Assembly (NCBI GenBank): GCA_964035575.1
Contig: OZ037898.1
Location: forward strand, 1,178,001-1,242,000
Direction of reading: 5' to 3'
DNA from: Rhynchopus sp. YZ270_cl-10
Lineage: Eukaryota > Euglenozoa > Diplonemea > Diplonemida > Diplonemidae
DNA length: 64,000 bases
The position numbers and the translations under genes are program-made. This document shows positions 55,787 to 64,000 of the stretch, piece by piece (position 1 is the stretch's first letter; each line of letters starts with the position of its first letter). The notes beneath the pieces are model-generated. The model was not told where the DNA came from, made no database searches, and worked only from the letters and a program-made list of their open reading frames with translations.

Positions 55787-56020
55787 TGGCGAAGCCACGG
55801 TACGCAACATTTCTTAAAAATCTTGACATAAAATGGCACTTTCGTTGGTAACTATGGTCTAGTTCCGTAAACATTACTTCCATATTTTGGTAAAACGAAA
55901 GTTTCTGGCGAAGCCACGGTACGCAACATTTCTAAAAATTGCGATTTAAATTGCCTACTATGTCACGGGAAGGGTGTACTGCAATCTAGCGCCGCAGGCG
56001 CACGGTACGCTACTTTTTTT
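55787..56020. repeat. Clustered copies of the GGCGAAGCCACGGTACGCAAC motif
   Basis: GGCGAAGCCACGGTACGCAA occurs at about 55788-55807 and 55908-55927. A variant with the left part replaced by GCGCCGCAGGCGC lies at 55989-56012. The same motifs occur at 29961-29980 and 19281-19306. All are followed by C(A/G)TTTC or a T run. The left part is a short GC palindrome in each case. Confidence 0.65.
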
Positions 56021-56312
56021 CTTTCGCCATGCTGCATGCTCCTTTTCCGGTAAAATAGAAAATTGTCTCCTACAAATAGAATTCTGTAGGGGGTAGGTGA
56101 GAGGTGGGGGCGGAGCCCCACCCCTCACCTACCCCACCCAGCCCCAATCCAAAACCCAAATTACCTAAGTATGGACACGTATGGATTCCACCTTTTCAAA
56201 AACAATTCACGTATGGATTTCCATACGTTCCACACGTACGGCTGGTGTGGCCGCGGAACGTGCTCCAAAAAAACGGCTTGGGGTCTAAGGGGTTAACAAA
56301 AATTTAAAGTTT

Positions 56313-56484
56313 AAGGTGTACCTCTGCGAGCGTAGCGAGCGGAAAATTTTTAAGGTGTACTTCCGCGAGCGAAGCGAGCGGGAAAAAAATTGAAGGTGTA
56401 CCTCCGCGAGCGTAGCGAGCGGAAAATTTTTTGAAGGTGTACCTCCGCGAGCGTAGCGAGCGGAAAAATTTTTGAAGGTGTACA
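56313..56484. repeat. Four tandem copies of a GCGAGCG(T/A)AGCGAGCG unit
   Basis: Units of about 43-46 bases read AAGGTGTACCTCCGCGAGCG then a palindromic AGCGAGCGG and an A/T run. A fifth partial AAGGTGTAC closes the array. It lies inside the 55.3-56.8 kb element. The outer edges carry TTTAAAGTTT and AAACTTTAAA, a small inverted repeat around the array. Confidence 0.75.
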
Positions 56485-56834
56485 TTAAACTTTAAACAAG
56501 GGGGTACGCCCACTTTTGTCGTCATCCTAAAATACCCGAAATTGAGCCCAATTGCATTTCCGGATCGATTGCGGAAAGTGGTAGGGTAAATGAACAACAC
56601 CAAATACCTACGCCCCCCCGTGCATATGTCCGTGTTGGTCAAGGCTCGGACATATACACATACTCAGTTCAGGTAGTATACTACAGTGTACAGCGGCAAA
56701 AACCCATTCCGAGCTTTCGGCTCCGCACGTTGGCGGGGCATCTCTGATCATATTTGGCCTGGTAATAAAAAAAAAATTTTTTTTTTTTTTTTTTAAAAGG
56801 CGATCATATTTCATATCTCTTACCGATAGCCCTG

Positions 56835-57062
56835 GGTATTGAGGCCCAAAAAAAAAATTTTTTTTTCAGTCAGGTCAAAAAATGGACTGCCAAATGACAT
56901 GTGGCATTCGGCCAAAAATCAGCTTTTTTTGGTCATTTTTACCTTGTAAAACATGACACTTGTGGCATGCTTCCCAGCACAGGAAAGTGCATTGAAAAAC
57001 CTGAAAAAACACATGTAATATGTGATGGTCAAAAGTGCAAGATTCCTTCGTTAATGAACTTT
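56835..57062. repeat. Dispersed repeat copy B (right of the transposon)
   Basis: Homologous to parts of 50394-50850: GTATTGAGGCC, GTGGCATTCGGCCAAAA, TTTGGTCATTTTTACCTTGT and GGTCAAAAGTGCAAGATTCC in the same order. It lacks the GTGTACT minisatellite. Confidence 0.7.
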
Positions 57063-57169
57063 TTGAGTACAAGTTATACCTGGGGAATATGGTCAGATCA
57101 CTCTTTTGACCATCTGGCGTTTACCACAAAAACACCACTTTTTAACAGGCCACTTTGCCCGTCACCTAA

Positions 57170-58915
57170 ATGAGCCCAACCGACAAAGAGTTGTTGAACA
57201 AAGAAACGCGTGAGCGATGGCTTGCGTCGTATGGTCTGAAGCCATATGACGGTGGCGTCACGCCGATGCAGGTGCCATCCACGACTGAGTTCAAGGGGGG
57301 TGAGAAGCCACCCGAGCTTGTCTTGCCCGACACGTTCGACAGGCCTTGGGTCTTCAGTGAAGATTTCTCGCAGTTCCCCTTCTCCGACCTGAGAAAGATG
57401 CTCGCGATGCGCAAACGCATTACTCCCGAGGACACTGCAGCTTTGCCATCTTCAGCCGAAGAGCGGGACGATGTCTCAGAAGAGCTGCTCAGCCCACACA
57501 AGCAGAGTCAGGCGTCCAGCCCGGTCTCCTCCTTTATCCCCTTGGAGCCTTTGTCCCCTTTCGCACCTGAAATGCAGATGGAGGACAACAAACAGGACTC
57601 ACGGAAGCGAAAAGCAGAACCGACCATTGCATCAGCCAAACGGCAGAGTCCATCCCCGAAAGAGAAAACCACAAACTCTGTGCCTGTGGAAACTGTGGGC
57701 TCGGACAACAATATATCTGAGTTTGTATTTGACGACGACAACGTGCGAGAGGCCGAGCCAGCACCGACGGTGCCGCTGAACACGAGAAGTCAAGGGTCAA
57801 CCTCGCCCACACCAACAGTGCCTGCGACGTATGTAGATCTGTTCGGGGTCAGCAAGAAGGAACGGAAGAAGTGGATCCGGCAGTGGACAAGAAACATCCT
57901 GATGAAACCTGCGAAGAAGGAGGAAGAGCTGTCGCGTCAGTTCCAATGTCTGTCGATTGCAAACTGGCCTGCGCGGAGGCAAGCAGGGAAGGCAGACATG
58001 TCAACACAGACGTCTGCTTTTGTGGCATTGATGTGGCGCACAGCGTTGCTTGCGTCGTCTCTCTCGAAAAACATCGCGTTTGGCCTGCTGCGCGTGATCT
58101 GTGAGAACTTGCGGAAGACACTTTACGACGCTCCAAACGTTGTCAACGCACAGCAGGCGAAGTTGTTCGTCGAGAACAGGTTTATGGGTGCGTGCACGGC
58201 TTGGTTGCATGTGATGCAGAAGCACGGGGAGATGCACACGACGTTCATGAACCTTATGTGCGCTGTGGTAGAAGCCTGGAGAGTCGATGCTGGGGTTATG
58301 AGCCAATACACCTGGCACTCGCAGTTGAAGTGGTATTGCGGCCTGCCTCAGGCTCTTGTTGCAGTCATCAAGGAGGCAGATGCGACTATTGTGTCAAACG
58401 CAACTGCATGTCTGCAGAACTTGGCTCCACCCGTGCAGCAAACTGCTGCAATGGAGCCACAGTATGATGTGGCGGAGACGCTTCAGCGTCTGGACGACCG
58501 TGTGGCACGTCTGCAGAGCGGTGGGAGCGCGCAGCTGGCAGGCATGCGAGAGGTAGCAGCGCGCATGCGGGAGTATGTGAGAGACCTCTCTGAGGCTGTG
58601 AGCAAACTGCAAGACGACGCACGCATCGCTGACGAGGTCGTACAGAGACTCTCTGCCACGATCCGACCCCTCCACGCAAGGGTGACGGGAACATGCCTCC
58701 CACACGTACCTCACTCGTGGGAGGCATGTGTCAACGAGTTCCCAGACGAGAACTCGTTGCCCCCGTTTCGTGGGGAGGAGTTGCAATGGTCGGCAGACTT
58801 CAAGAAGGTGCCAAGGCCCAGAAACTCGTTTGCCAGATTGATGGCATCGGGAAAGGACTGGCCGCCAGAATACCAGCTATCGCAAGGTCCTGTCGGCGAG
58901 ACGTTGCCCACCTAA
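57170..58915 (+). CDS. Unrecognised duplicated-family protein, copy 1 (intronless)
   Basis: The protein has 581 residues. Residues 1-430 match copy 2 at 59852 closely: an N-terminal TDKELLNKETRERWLASYGL block, a Ser/Pro-rich acidic middle, and a helical domain from YVDLFGVSKKERKKW to CLQNLAPPVQQT. In the last 675 bases of that overlap I count only about four base differences, so the duplication or conversion is recent. After PPVQQTA the copies part. This one continues with a coiled coil (LQRLDDRVARLQSGGSAQLA) and ends in EACVNEFPDENSLPPFRGEE with FARLMASGKDWPPEYQLSQ. Its first codons (MSP) replace the MERRTYNP of copy 2, so the 5' end lies at a duplication joint. Function unknown. Confidence 0.65.
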   Translation: MSPTDKELLNKETRERWLASYGLKPYDGGVTPMQVPSTTEFKGGEKPPELVLPDTFDRPWVFSEDFSQFPFSDLRKMLAMRKRITPEDTAALPSSAEERDDVSEELLSPHKQSQASSPVSSFIPLEPLSPFAPEMQMEDNKQDSRKRKAEPTIASAKRQSPSPKEKTTNSVPVETVGSDNNISEFVFDDDNVREAEPAPTVPLNTRSQGSTSPTPTVPATYVDLFGVSKKERKKWIRQWTRNILMKPAKKEEELSRQFQCLSIANWPARRQAGKADMSTQTSAFVALMWRTALLASSLSKNIAFGLLRVICENLRKTLYDAPNVVNAQQAKLFVENRFMGACTAWLHVMQKHGEMHTTFMNLMCAVVEAWRVDAGVMSQYTWHSQLKWYCGLPQALVAVIKEADATIVSNATACLQNLAPPVQQTAAMEPQYDVAETLQRLDDRVARLQSGGSAQLAGMREVAARMREYVRDLSEAVSKLQDDARIADEVVQRLSATIRPLHARVTGTCLPHVPHSWEACVNEFPDENSLPPFRGEELQWSADFKKVPRPRNSFARLMASGKDWPPEYQLSQGPVGETLPT

Positions 58916-59234
58916 ACGTCTCGCCGACAGGAACTTGCGATAGCTGGTATTCTGGCGGCCAGTCCTTTCCCGATGCCATCAATCTGGCAAACGAGTTTCT
59001 GGGACTTGGCACCTTCTTGAAGTCTGCCGACCATTGCAACTCCTCCCCACGAAACGGGGACAACGAGTTCTCGTCTGGGAACTCGTTGACACATGCCTCC
59101 CACGAGTGAGGTAACGAGTGAGGTACGCGTGGGAGGCATGTTCCCGTCACCCTTGCGTGGAGGGACCGAACCATTGTAGAGAGTCTGTGTACGACCTCGT
59201 CAGCGATGCGTGCGTCGTTATGCAGTTTGCTCAT
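58598..59234. repeat. Inverted duplication of the 3' end of copy 1
   Basis: Bases 58598-58905 and 58915-59234 are reverse complements (about 310 bases, a few differences and one 12-base duplication in the right arm) around nine bases (58906-58914). The stop codon of copy 1 (58913-58915) sits at the hinge. The right arm, read on the minus strand, repeats the end of the protein (RIADEVVHRLSTMVRSLHAR, ASGKDWPPEYQLSQ). A transcript running past the stop would fold back on its own coding end. Confidence 0.85.
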
Positions 59235-59438
59235 CCTGCCACTTCAGCACCAGCTGTACCCGTAACAACTGCGCCTTCCTCAATCACGGCACCCTCAACA
59301 GCTGCACCTTCAACAACTTCAACACCAGATGCGCCCCAACCAGATGCACCCACCACGGAGGCTCCTCCGACAACTGCACCTCTACCAGCTACACCACCGA
59401 CAGAGGTCCCGGCAGTGCCGACTCCATCTCCTGTGTAG
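59235..59438 (+). CDS. Fragment encoding a Thr/Ala/Pro-rich (mucin-like) tail
   Basis: Directly after the inverted arm, one frame encodes 67 residues almost wholly of Thr, Ala, Pro and Ser (PATSAPAVPVTTAPSSITAP ... PTEVPAVPTPSPV) before a TAG. This is typical of an O-glycosylated stalk at the end of a surface protein. Its upstream part appears replaced by the inverted duplication. The only in-frame ATG (59118) lies in the antisense arm, so no intact gene is claimed. Confidence 0.4.
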   Translation, partial: PATSAPAVPVTTAPSSITAPSTAAPSTTSTPDAPQPDAPTTEAPPTTAPLPATPPTEVPAVPTPSPV

Positions 59439-59851
59439 TGACTAACGTGATACCTACCTAGCCTGATTATGCCTTAGGTATGCCCTTTGTCCCTACCTCC
59501 CCCACGCTCCACACACAACACCCACAACACACAGTGCAACCAACGATCGAGAGCCGGGGACGCAGAGGACAGCAGTTCCGACTTTGGGGGGACAATGAAA
59601 ATCACGTCGTTTAGAAGAGCTCGAGAATGTAGGTTTTATTATTTTTGTAACTGCACCCTACGTCCTCAAGAGTCGTTTGCACTTCCCCTTTTTCTGAACT
59701 GATACAGCCTCCACAGGGCTTTGCTCCACCCTCTTAAGACTACGACTTCCTATAAGAGCCTCCCTCACGAAGCATCAGAAGCAAGATATCTCTGCAACAA
59801 GAATTACACCACACCACACTGTACCACCACCACACAGGGGAAGAAACAAAA
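59439..59851. other. Spacer and leader of copy 2
   Basis: No gene is seen. ACCACCACACAG at about 59826-59837 is a good acceptor 14 bases before the copy 2 ATG. Confidence 0.45.
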
Positions 59852-62800
59852 ATGGAAAGAAGAACGTACAACCCAACCGACAAAGAGTTGTTGAACAAAG
59901 AAACGCGTGAGCGATGGCTTGCGTCGTATGGTCTGAAGCCATATGACGGTGGTGTCATGCCGATGCAGGTGCCATCCAGGCCTGAGTTCAAGGGGGGTGA
60001 GAAGCCACCCGAGCTTTTCTTTGACCCTCTGCATGACATGCCTGCGGTCTTCAGTGAAGATTTCTCGCAGTTCAACTTCTCCGACCTGAGAAAGATGCTT
60101 TCTCTGCGCAAACGCATTACTCCCGAGGACACTGCAGCTTTGCCATCTTCAGCTGAAGAGCGGGACGCATATTCCGTGAGCGATGTCTCAGAAGAGCTGC
60201 TCAGCCCACACAAGCAGAGTCAGGCGTCCAGCCCGGTCTCCTCCTTTATCCCCTTGGAGCCTTTGTCCCCTTTCGCACCTGAAATGCAGATGGAGGACAA
60301 CAAACAGGACTCACGGAAGCGAAAAGCAGAACCGACCATTGCACCAGCCAAACGGCAGAGGCCAAACCTGAAGAAAAGCACAAACCGCGTGCCTGTGGAA
60401 ACTGTGGACTCCGACTCAGACAGCGATTCGGACTCCTCTTCAGATGATTCATCTGAGTTTGTATTTGACGATGACGAGGTGCGAGAGGCCGAGCCAGCAC
60501 CGACGGTGCCGCTGAACACGAGAAGTCAAGGGTCAACCTCGCCCACACCAACAGTGCCTGCGACGTACGTAGATCTGTTCGGGGTCAGCAAGAAGGAACG
60601 GAAGAAGTGGGTCCGGCAGTGGACAAGAAACATCCTGATGAAACCTGCGAAGAAGGAGGAAGAGCTGTCGCGTCAGTTCCAATGTCTGTCGATTGCAAAC
60701 TGGCCTGCGCGGAGGCAAGCAGGGAAGGCAGACATGTCAACACAGACGTCTGCTTTTGTGGCATTGATGTGGCGCACAGCGTTGCTTGCGTCGTCTCTCT
60801 CGAAAAACATCGCGTTTGGCCTGCTGCGCGTGATCTGTGAGAACTTGCGGAAGACACTTTACGACGCTCCAAACGTTGTCAACGCACAGCAGGCGAAGTT
60901 GTTCGTCGAGAACAGGTTTATGGGTGCGTGCACGGCTTGGTTGCATGTGATGCAGAAGCACGGGGAGATGTACACGACGTTCATGAACCTTATGTGCGCT
61001 GTGGTAGAAGCCTGGAGAGTCGATGCTGGGGTTATGAGCCAATACACCTGGCACTCGCAGTTGAAGTGGTATTGCGGCCTGCCTCAGGCTCTTGCTGCAG
61101 TCATCAAGGAGGCAGATGCGACTATTGTGTCAAACGCAACTGCATGTCTGCAGAACTTGGCTCCACCCGTGCAGCAAACTGCTCGAGGTATGCGTTGTTT
61201 CTTTGTCGATTTATTCTTATTCTTTGTACCCCTCTACAGAGCCTCCTTCCGTCGAGACAGGGCTACCGATGTTATGGGATCTCATGGGATCGGCAGAACT
61301 TCGAACAGACCATGAAGTCACAGTACCAGTCGCACCACAGTCACATCTGGACCAAACCTTCAAGCCGAACCTTCGGATGGATCCTCGAGACGTGAAGCCC
61401 GTTCTACCGCGCAAGGCAGTGGCACGTACGAACAGCCACATTCGTGCTGTTGATCCTCTTCCTTTTGAGCACCACGGTGACGCCAATGCGAAGTACTTAG
61501 ATGTGTCGTTGATGCCCAACCCCCCTCCAGGAATTCTACAAAATGAGTTGAACCGCAACAAAGGGAAGAGAAGTATACAACTTGTGTTGGAAAACAACAC
61601 GTACGACTACCCACGGCAGAGCGACCCACAGCAGACCAAGAGACGCAAGTATGCCGACAGCAAGATTAAGAAGGAGATTTTGTCAAACAAGTATGAGCCG
61701 TGTGTTGCAGAATTCCCCAACGAAGGAGAGTTACCTCCGGTTTCAAGTGAAATGTTCGAATGGCACACAGACATATCGAAGACATCTGATTATCCGTTTG
61801 CTAATGCCATGGCCATGGGGAGTGACGACTGGCCCGTGGAATTTCGGATGGAGAATGCGCCCACACAGATAGTCATCGAGGATGACGTAGGAGAAGTCCA
61901 ACCGCCATTCGTTGCCCCAGCAACAGCACCAACAGCACCGACAGCAGTACCAAAACCAAAACCAATATTCAAGGAAACAGAAGTAACCCGCAGTATTCAG
62001 GGGGCGCCAATAATTCCCACTCCGAGTGGCGTGACGTGGCTCAAATCGAATAAAGCAAAGGAACGCAAAGTCAAAGACCAAGCTCCCCCGGTGACACCCC
62101 CACAAAGGGCGAATACAGAACCATCAGGGCAAATTCTGGACGCGAAATCCAAACGCGATGACTTCGCGGTGTATGTAAGCGAGGCACCTATTAAACAGGT
62201 TGATTCTATTATTCCTGCCACGAAGAAGCAGCAGCAAACAAATCCAAAAGCAGTACCAAAACCCAAAAAGACCACACCTGAGGCAAAAGTGGCTCCGTCA
62301 GTGTCAATGATAAACGATTATCAACGGAAGCAAAGGGCGCTCCCACAGCCGATCCTCAAGGGCGAAGGGGGGAGCGAAGCTACGACGATTCATTCGTACA
62401 CCCCTTGTGCGGGTCCTTACAGAGATGCCGCCGCTCCTGTGCACGCGCACAGCAACAACACCGACGCAAACACTGACACTGATAGCACGACGTACAGTAC
62501 TGATACTTCGTCAGCATCTTCCTCTTCCTCATCTTCGTCGTCTTCCTCAAAGTCGTCCTCTGCATCAGCATCTTCGTCCTCGTCTACTTCTGCAAGTGCG
62601 CCTGATTCGTCGTCGTCGAGTACCGACTGTGCGGTCTGGGAAGGCAAGGCCATCGTGAAGCCAGTGGCTGACAAACCAGAGGGAGTTGACACAGATGCTC
62701 CGTCCTCATCTCCACAGCGGGAGTCTCCCACCCACTCCCGCCAAACAGAAGACGACACACACCCACTCCCCGACCCTGAGGTTTCCAACGCCTCAGGAGA

Positions 62801-62864
62801 CTGGGAGTGTGTAAATCCGAACCCCACAGCTACTCCTATTGACCGCGCACCACTGTTACTGTAA
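59852..62864 (+). CDS. Unrecognised duplicated-family protein, copy 2 (two exons)
   Basis: Exons 59852-61187 and 61240-62864 flank a 52-nt GTATGC...CTACAG intron; the product has 986 residues. Exon 1 matches copy 1 through PPVQQTA. It differs mainly by an acidic VDSDSDSDSDSSSDDSSEF stretch and a few N-terminal changes. Exon 2 is mostly disordered, with Pro/Lys/Thr-rich parts and a Ser run near the end. It also contains EPCVAEFPNEGELPPVSSEM with FANAMAMGSDDWPVEFRME. This is a diverged version of the closing motif of copy 1, so both members share an N-terminal domain and an EFP..E..LPP...W....DWP motif. KRKAEPT and KRQRP look like nuclear-import signals. No enzyme motif or known family is recognised. 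Confidence 0.68.
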
Positions 62865-62957
62865 AATCTCTGCCTTGTGGTCGTTCATCACAATAATCCA
62901 GAAGTGAATTTAACAAAAAAAAAACATGAGCCCAGCCACAGTTTGTAAACCTCATTT
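62865..62957. other. 3' flank of copy 2
   Basis: A short AT-rich flank between the stop codon and the terminal repeat array; no element is visible. Confidence 0.3.
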
Positions 62958-64000
62958 TTAGCTCCTTAGCTCCTTAGCTCCTTAGCTCCTTAGCTCCTTA
63001 GCTCCTTAGCTCCTTAGCTCCTTAGCTCCTTAGCTCCTTAGCTCCTTAGCTCCTTAGCTCCTTAGCTCCTTAGCTCCTTAGCTCCTTAGCTCCTTAGCTC
63101 CTTAGCTCCTTAGCTCCTTAGCTCCTTAGCTCCTTAGCTCCTTAGCTCCTTAGCTCCTTAGCTCCTTAGCTCCTTAGCTCCTTAGCTCCTTAGCTCCTTA
63201 GCTCCTTAGCTCCTTAGCTCCTTAGCTCCTTAGCTCCTTAGCTCCTTAGCTCCTTAGCTCCTTAGCTCCTTAGCTCCTTAGCTCCTTAGCTCCTTAGCTC
63301 CTTAGCTCCTTAGCTCCTTAGCTCCTTAGCTCCTTAGCTCCTTAGCTCCTTAGCTCCTTAGCTCCTTAGCTCCTTAGCTCCTTAGCTCCTTAGCTCCTTA
63401 GCTCCTTAGCTCCTTAGCTCCTTAGCTCCTTAGCTCCTTAGCTCCTTAGCTCCTTAGCTCCTTAGCTCCTTAGCTCCTTAGCTCCTTAGCTCCTTAGCTC
63501 CTTAGCTCCTTAGCTCCTTAGCTCCTTAGCTCCTTAGCTCCTTAGCTCCTTAGCTCCTTAGCTCCTTAGCTCCTTAGCTCCTTAGCTCCTTAGCTCCTTA
63601 GCTCCTTAGCTCCTTAGCTCCTTAGCTCCTTAGCTCCTTAGCTCCTTAGCTCCTTAGCTCCTTAGCTCCTTAGCTCCTTAGCTCCTTAGCTCCTTAGCTC
63701 CTTAGCTCCTTAGCTCCTTAGCTCCTTAGCTCCTTAGCTCCTTAGCTCCTTAGCTCCTTAGCTCCTTAGCTCCTTAGCTCCTTAGCTCCTTAGCTCCTTA
63801 GCTCCTTAGCTCCTTAGCTCCTTAGCTCCTTAGCTCCTTAGCTCCTTAGCTCCTTAGCTCCTTAGCTCCTTAGCTCCTTAGCTCCTTAGCTCCTTAGCTC
63901 CTTAGCTCCTTAGCTCCTTAGCTCCTTAGCTCCTTAGCTCCTTAGCTCCTTAGCTCCTTAGCTCCTTAGCTCCTTAGCTCCTTAGCTCCTTAGCTCCTTA
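62958..64000. repeat. Octamer array TTAGCTCC running to the window end
   Basis: At least 130 tandem copies of TTAGCTCC with no variation that I can see over 1043 bases, reaching the last base. It is not the TTAGGG telomere of Euglenozoa, although it shares the TTAG core. It is a simple satellite of unknown total length. Confidence 0.98.

Larger units (their letters stand above)
55269..56834. mobile_element. Non-autonomous DNA transposon with TIRs and target duplication
   Basis: The termini CAGGGCTATCGGTAAGA (55269-55285) and its exact reverse complement (56818-56834) are flanked by GGTATTGAG on both sides (55260-55268 and 56835-56843). The related repeat at 50394 has the same GGGTATTGAGGCC uninterrupted, i.e. 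an unoccupied paralogous site. A CAGGG end with an 8-9 bp duplication points to the hAT group; a Mutator-like origin is the alternative. The 1566-bp body has no transposase. It contains a duplicated segment of about 55 bases (55375-55430 and 56694-56745, ACCCATTCCGAGCTTTCGG) and other nested repeats. Confidence 0.85.

Noticed and set aside
43500-57100. CRISPR array, given the many regular repeats
   Set aside because: There are no unique spacers between constant repeats and no cas genes, and the genome is eukaryotic.
62958-64000. Telomere
   Set aside because: The unit TTAGCTCC does not match the TTAGGG type, and the window edge is arbitrary.
1-64000. tRNA, rRNA or spliced-leader RNA genes
   Set aside because: I looked for T-arm GGTTCGA-type signals with a fitting cloverleaf and found none. 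Isolated GGTTCG matches (for example 5713 and 45880) lack the rest.

Overview
The window reads as nuclear DNA of a flagellated protist. Recognisable genes are eukaryotic: ribosomal protein eL43, the AP-3 delta subunit, mitochondrial NFU1, a PEDS1/Kua desaturase, a cystinosin-type transporter and a SHIPPO-repeat flagellar protein. Six short introns (49-125 nt) and one of 3.4 kb have GT-AG borders, mostly with GTATGN donors. Exons are GC-rich with GC-rich third positions, while spacers are AT-rich and full of homopolymers. Every convincing gene lies on the + strand, and most start codons follow a pyrimidine run plus AG within about 60 bases. That pattern (one-way gene clusters with spliced-leader-like acceptors) fits Euglenozoa, most likely a diplonemid because conventional introns are also common. 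This is an inference; no spliced leader gene or rRNA is present to confirm it.

Layout. 1-5 kb: the tail of a leucine-rich-repeat protein, a type I membrane protein, and a secreted GH116 glycosidase. 5-8.6 kb: a foldback element carrying an exon-like insert, a possible decayed minus-strand gene and a GTTACA hairpin. 8.7-16 kb: a SHIPPO-repeat protein, NFU1, and a 1485-residue protein joining about nine TIG-like repeats to a cystinosin-type transporter. 17-24.5 kb: two eL43 genes separated by a spacer holding a hAT-like element, then AP-3 delta. 26-36.4 kb: an SDR gene whose 3.4-kb intron contains eight copies of a 262-bp satellite, a WW-domain protein, and a three-exon coiled-coil protein. 37-39 kb: two adjacent TA-flanked elements, one of which is a near-perfect 1.18-kb palindrome. 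39.7-42.8 kb: a PH-pseudokinase and PEDS1. 43.6-51.8 kb: gene-poor DNA with GGGTACCC palindromes, 8-bp and 7-bp tandem repeats, dispersed repeats, and one disordered protein gene (47.7-49.2 kb). 51.8-54.8 kb: about 58 copies of a 51-bp minisatellite. 55.3-56.8 kb: a non-autonomous DNA transposon with a target-site duplication and a related unoccupied site elsewhere in the window. 57.2-62.9 kb: two recently duplicated genes of an unrecognised family, the first ending in an inverted duplication of its own 3' end. 62.96-64 kb: an uninterrupted 8-bp TTAGCTCC array that runs off the end.

The genes do not form one pathway; they look like unrelated housekeeping and flagellate genes in a directional cluster. 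The unusual content is the repeat landscape, the TIG-cystinosin fusion, the PH-pseudokinase, and the duplicated family at 57-63 kb.
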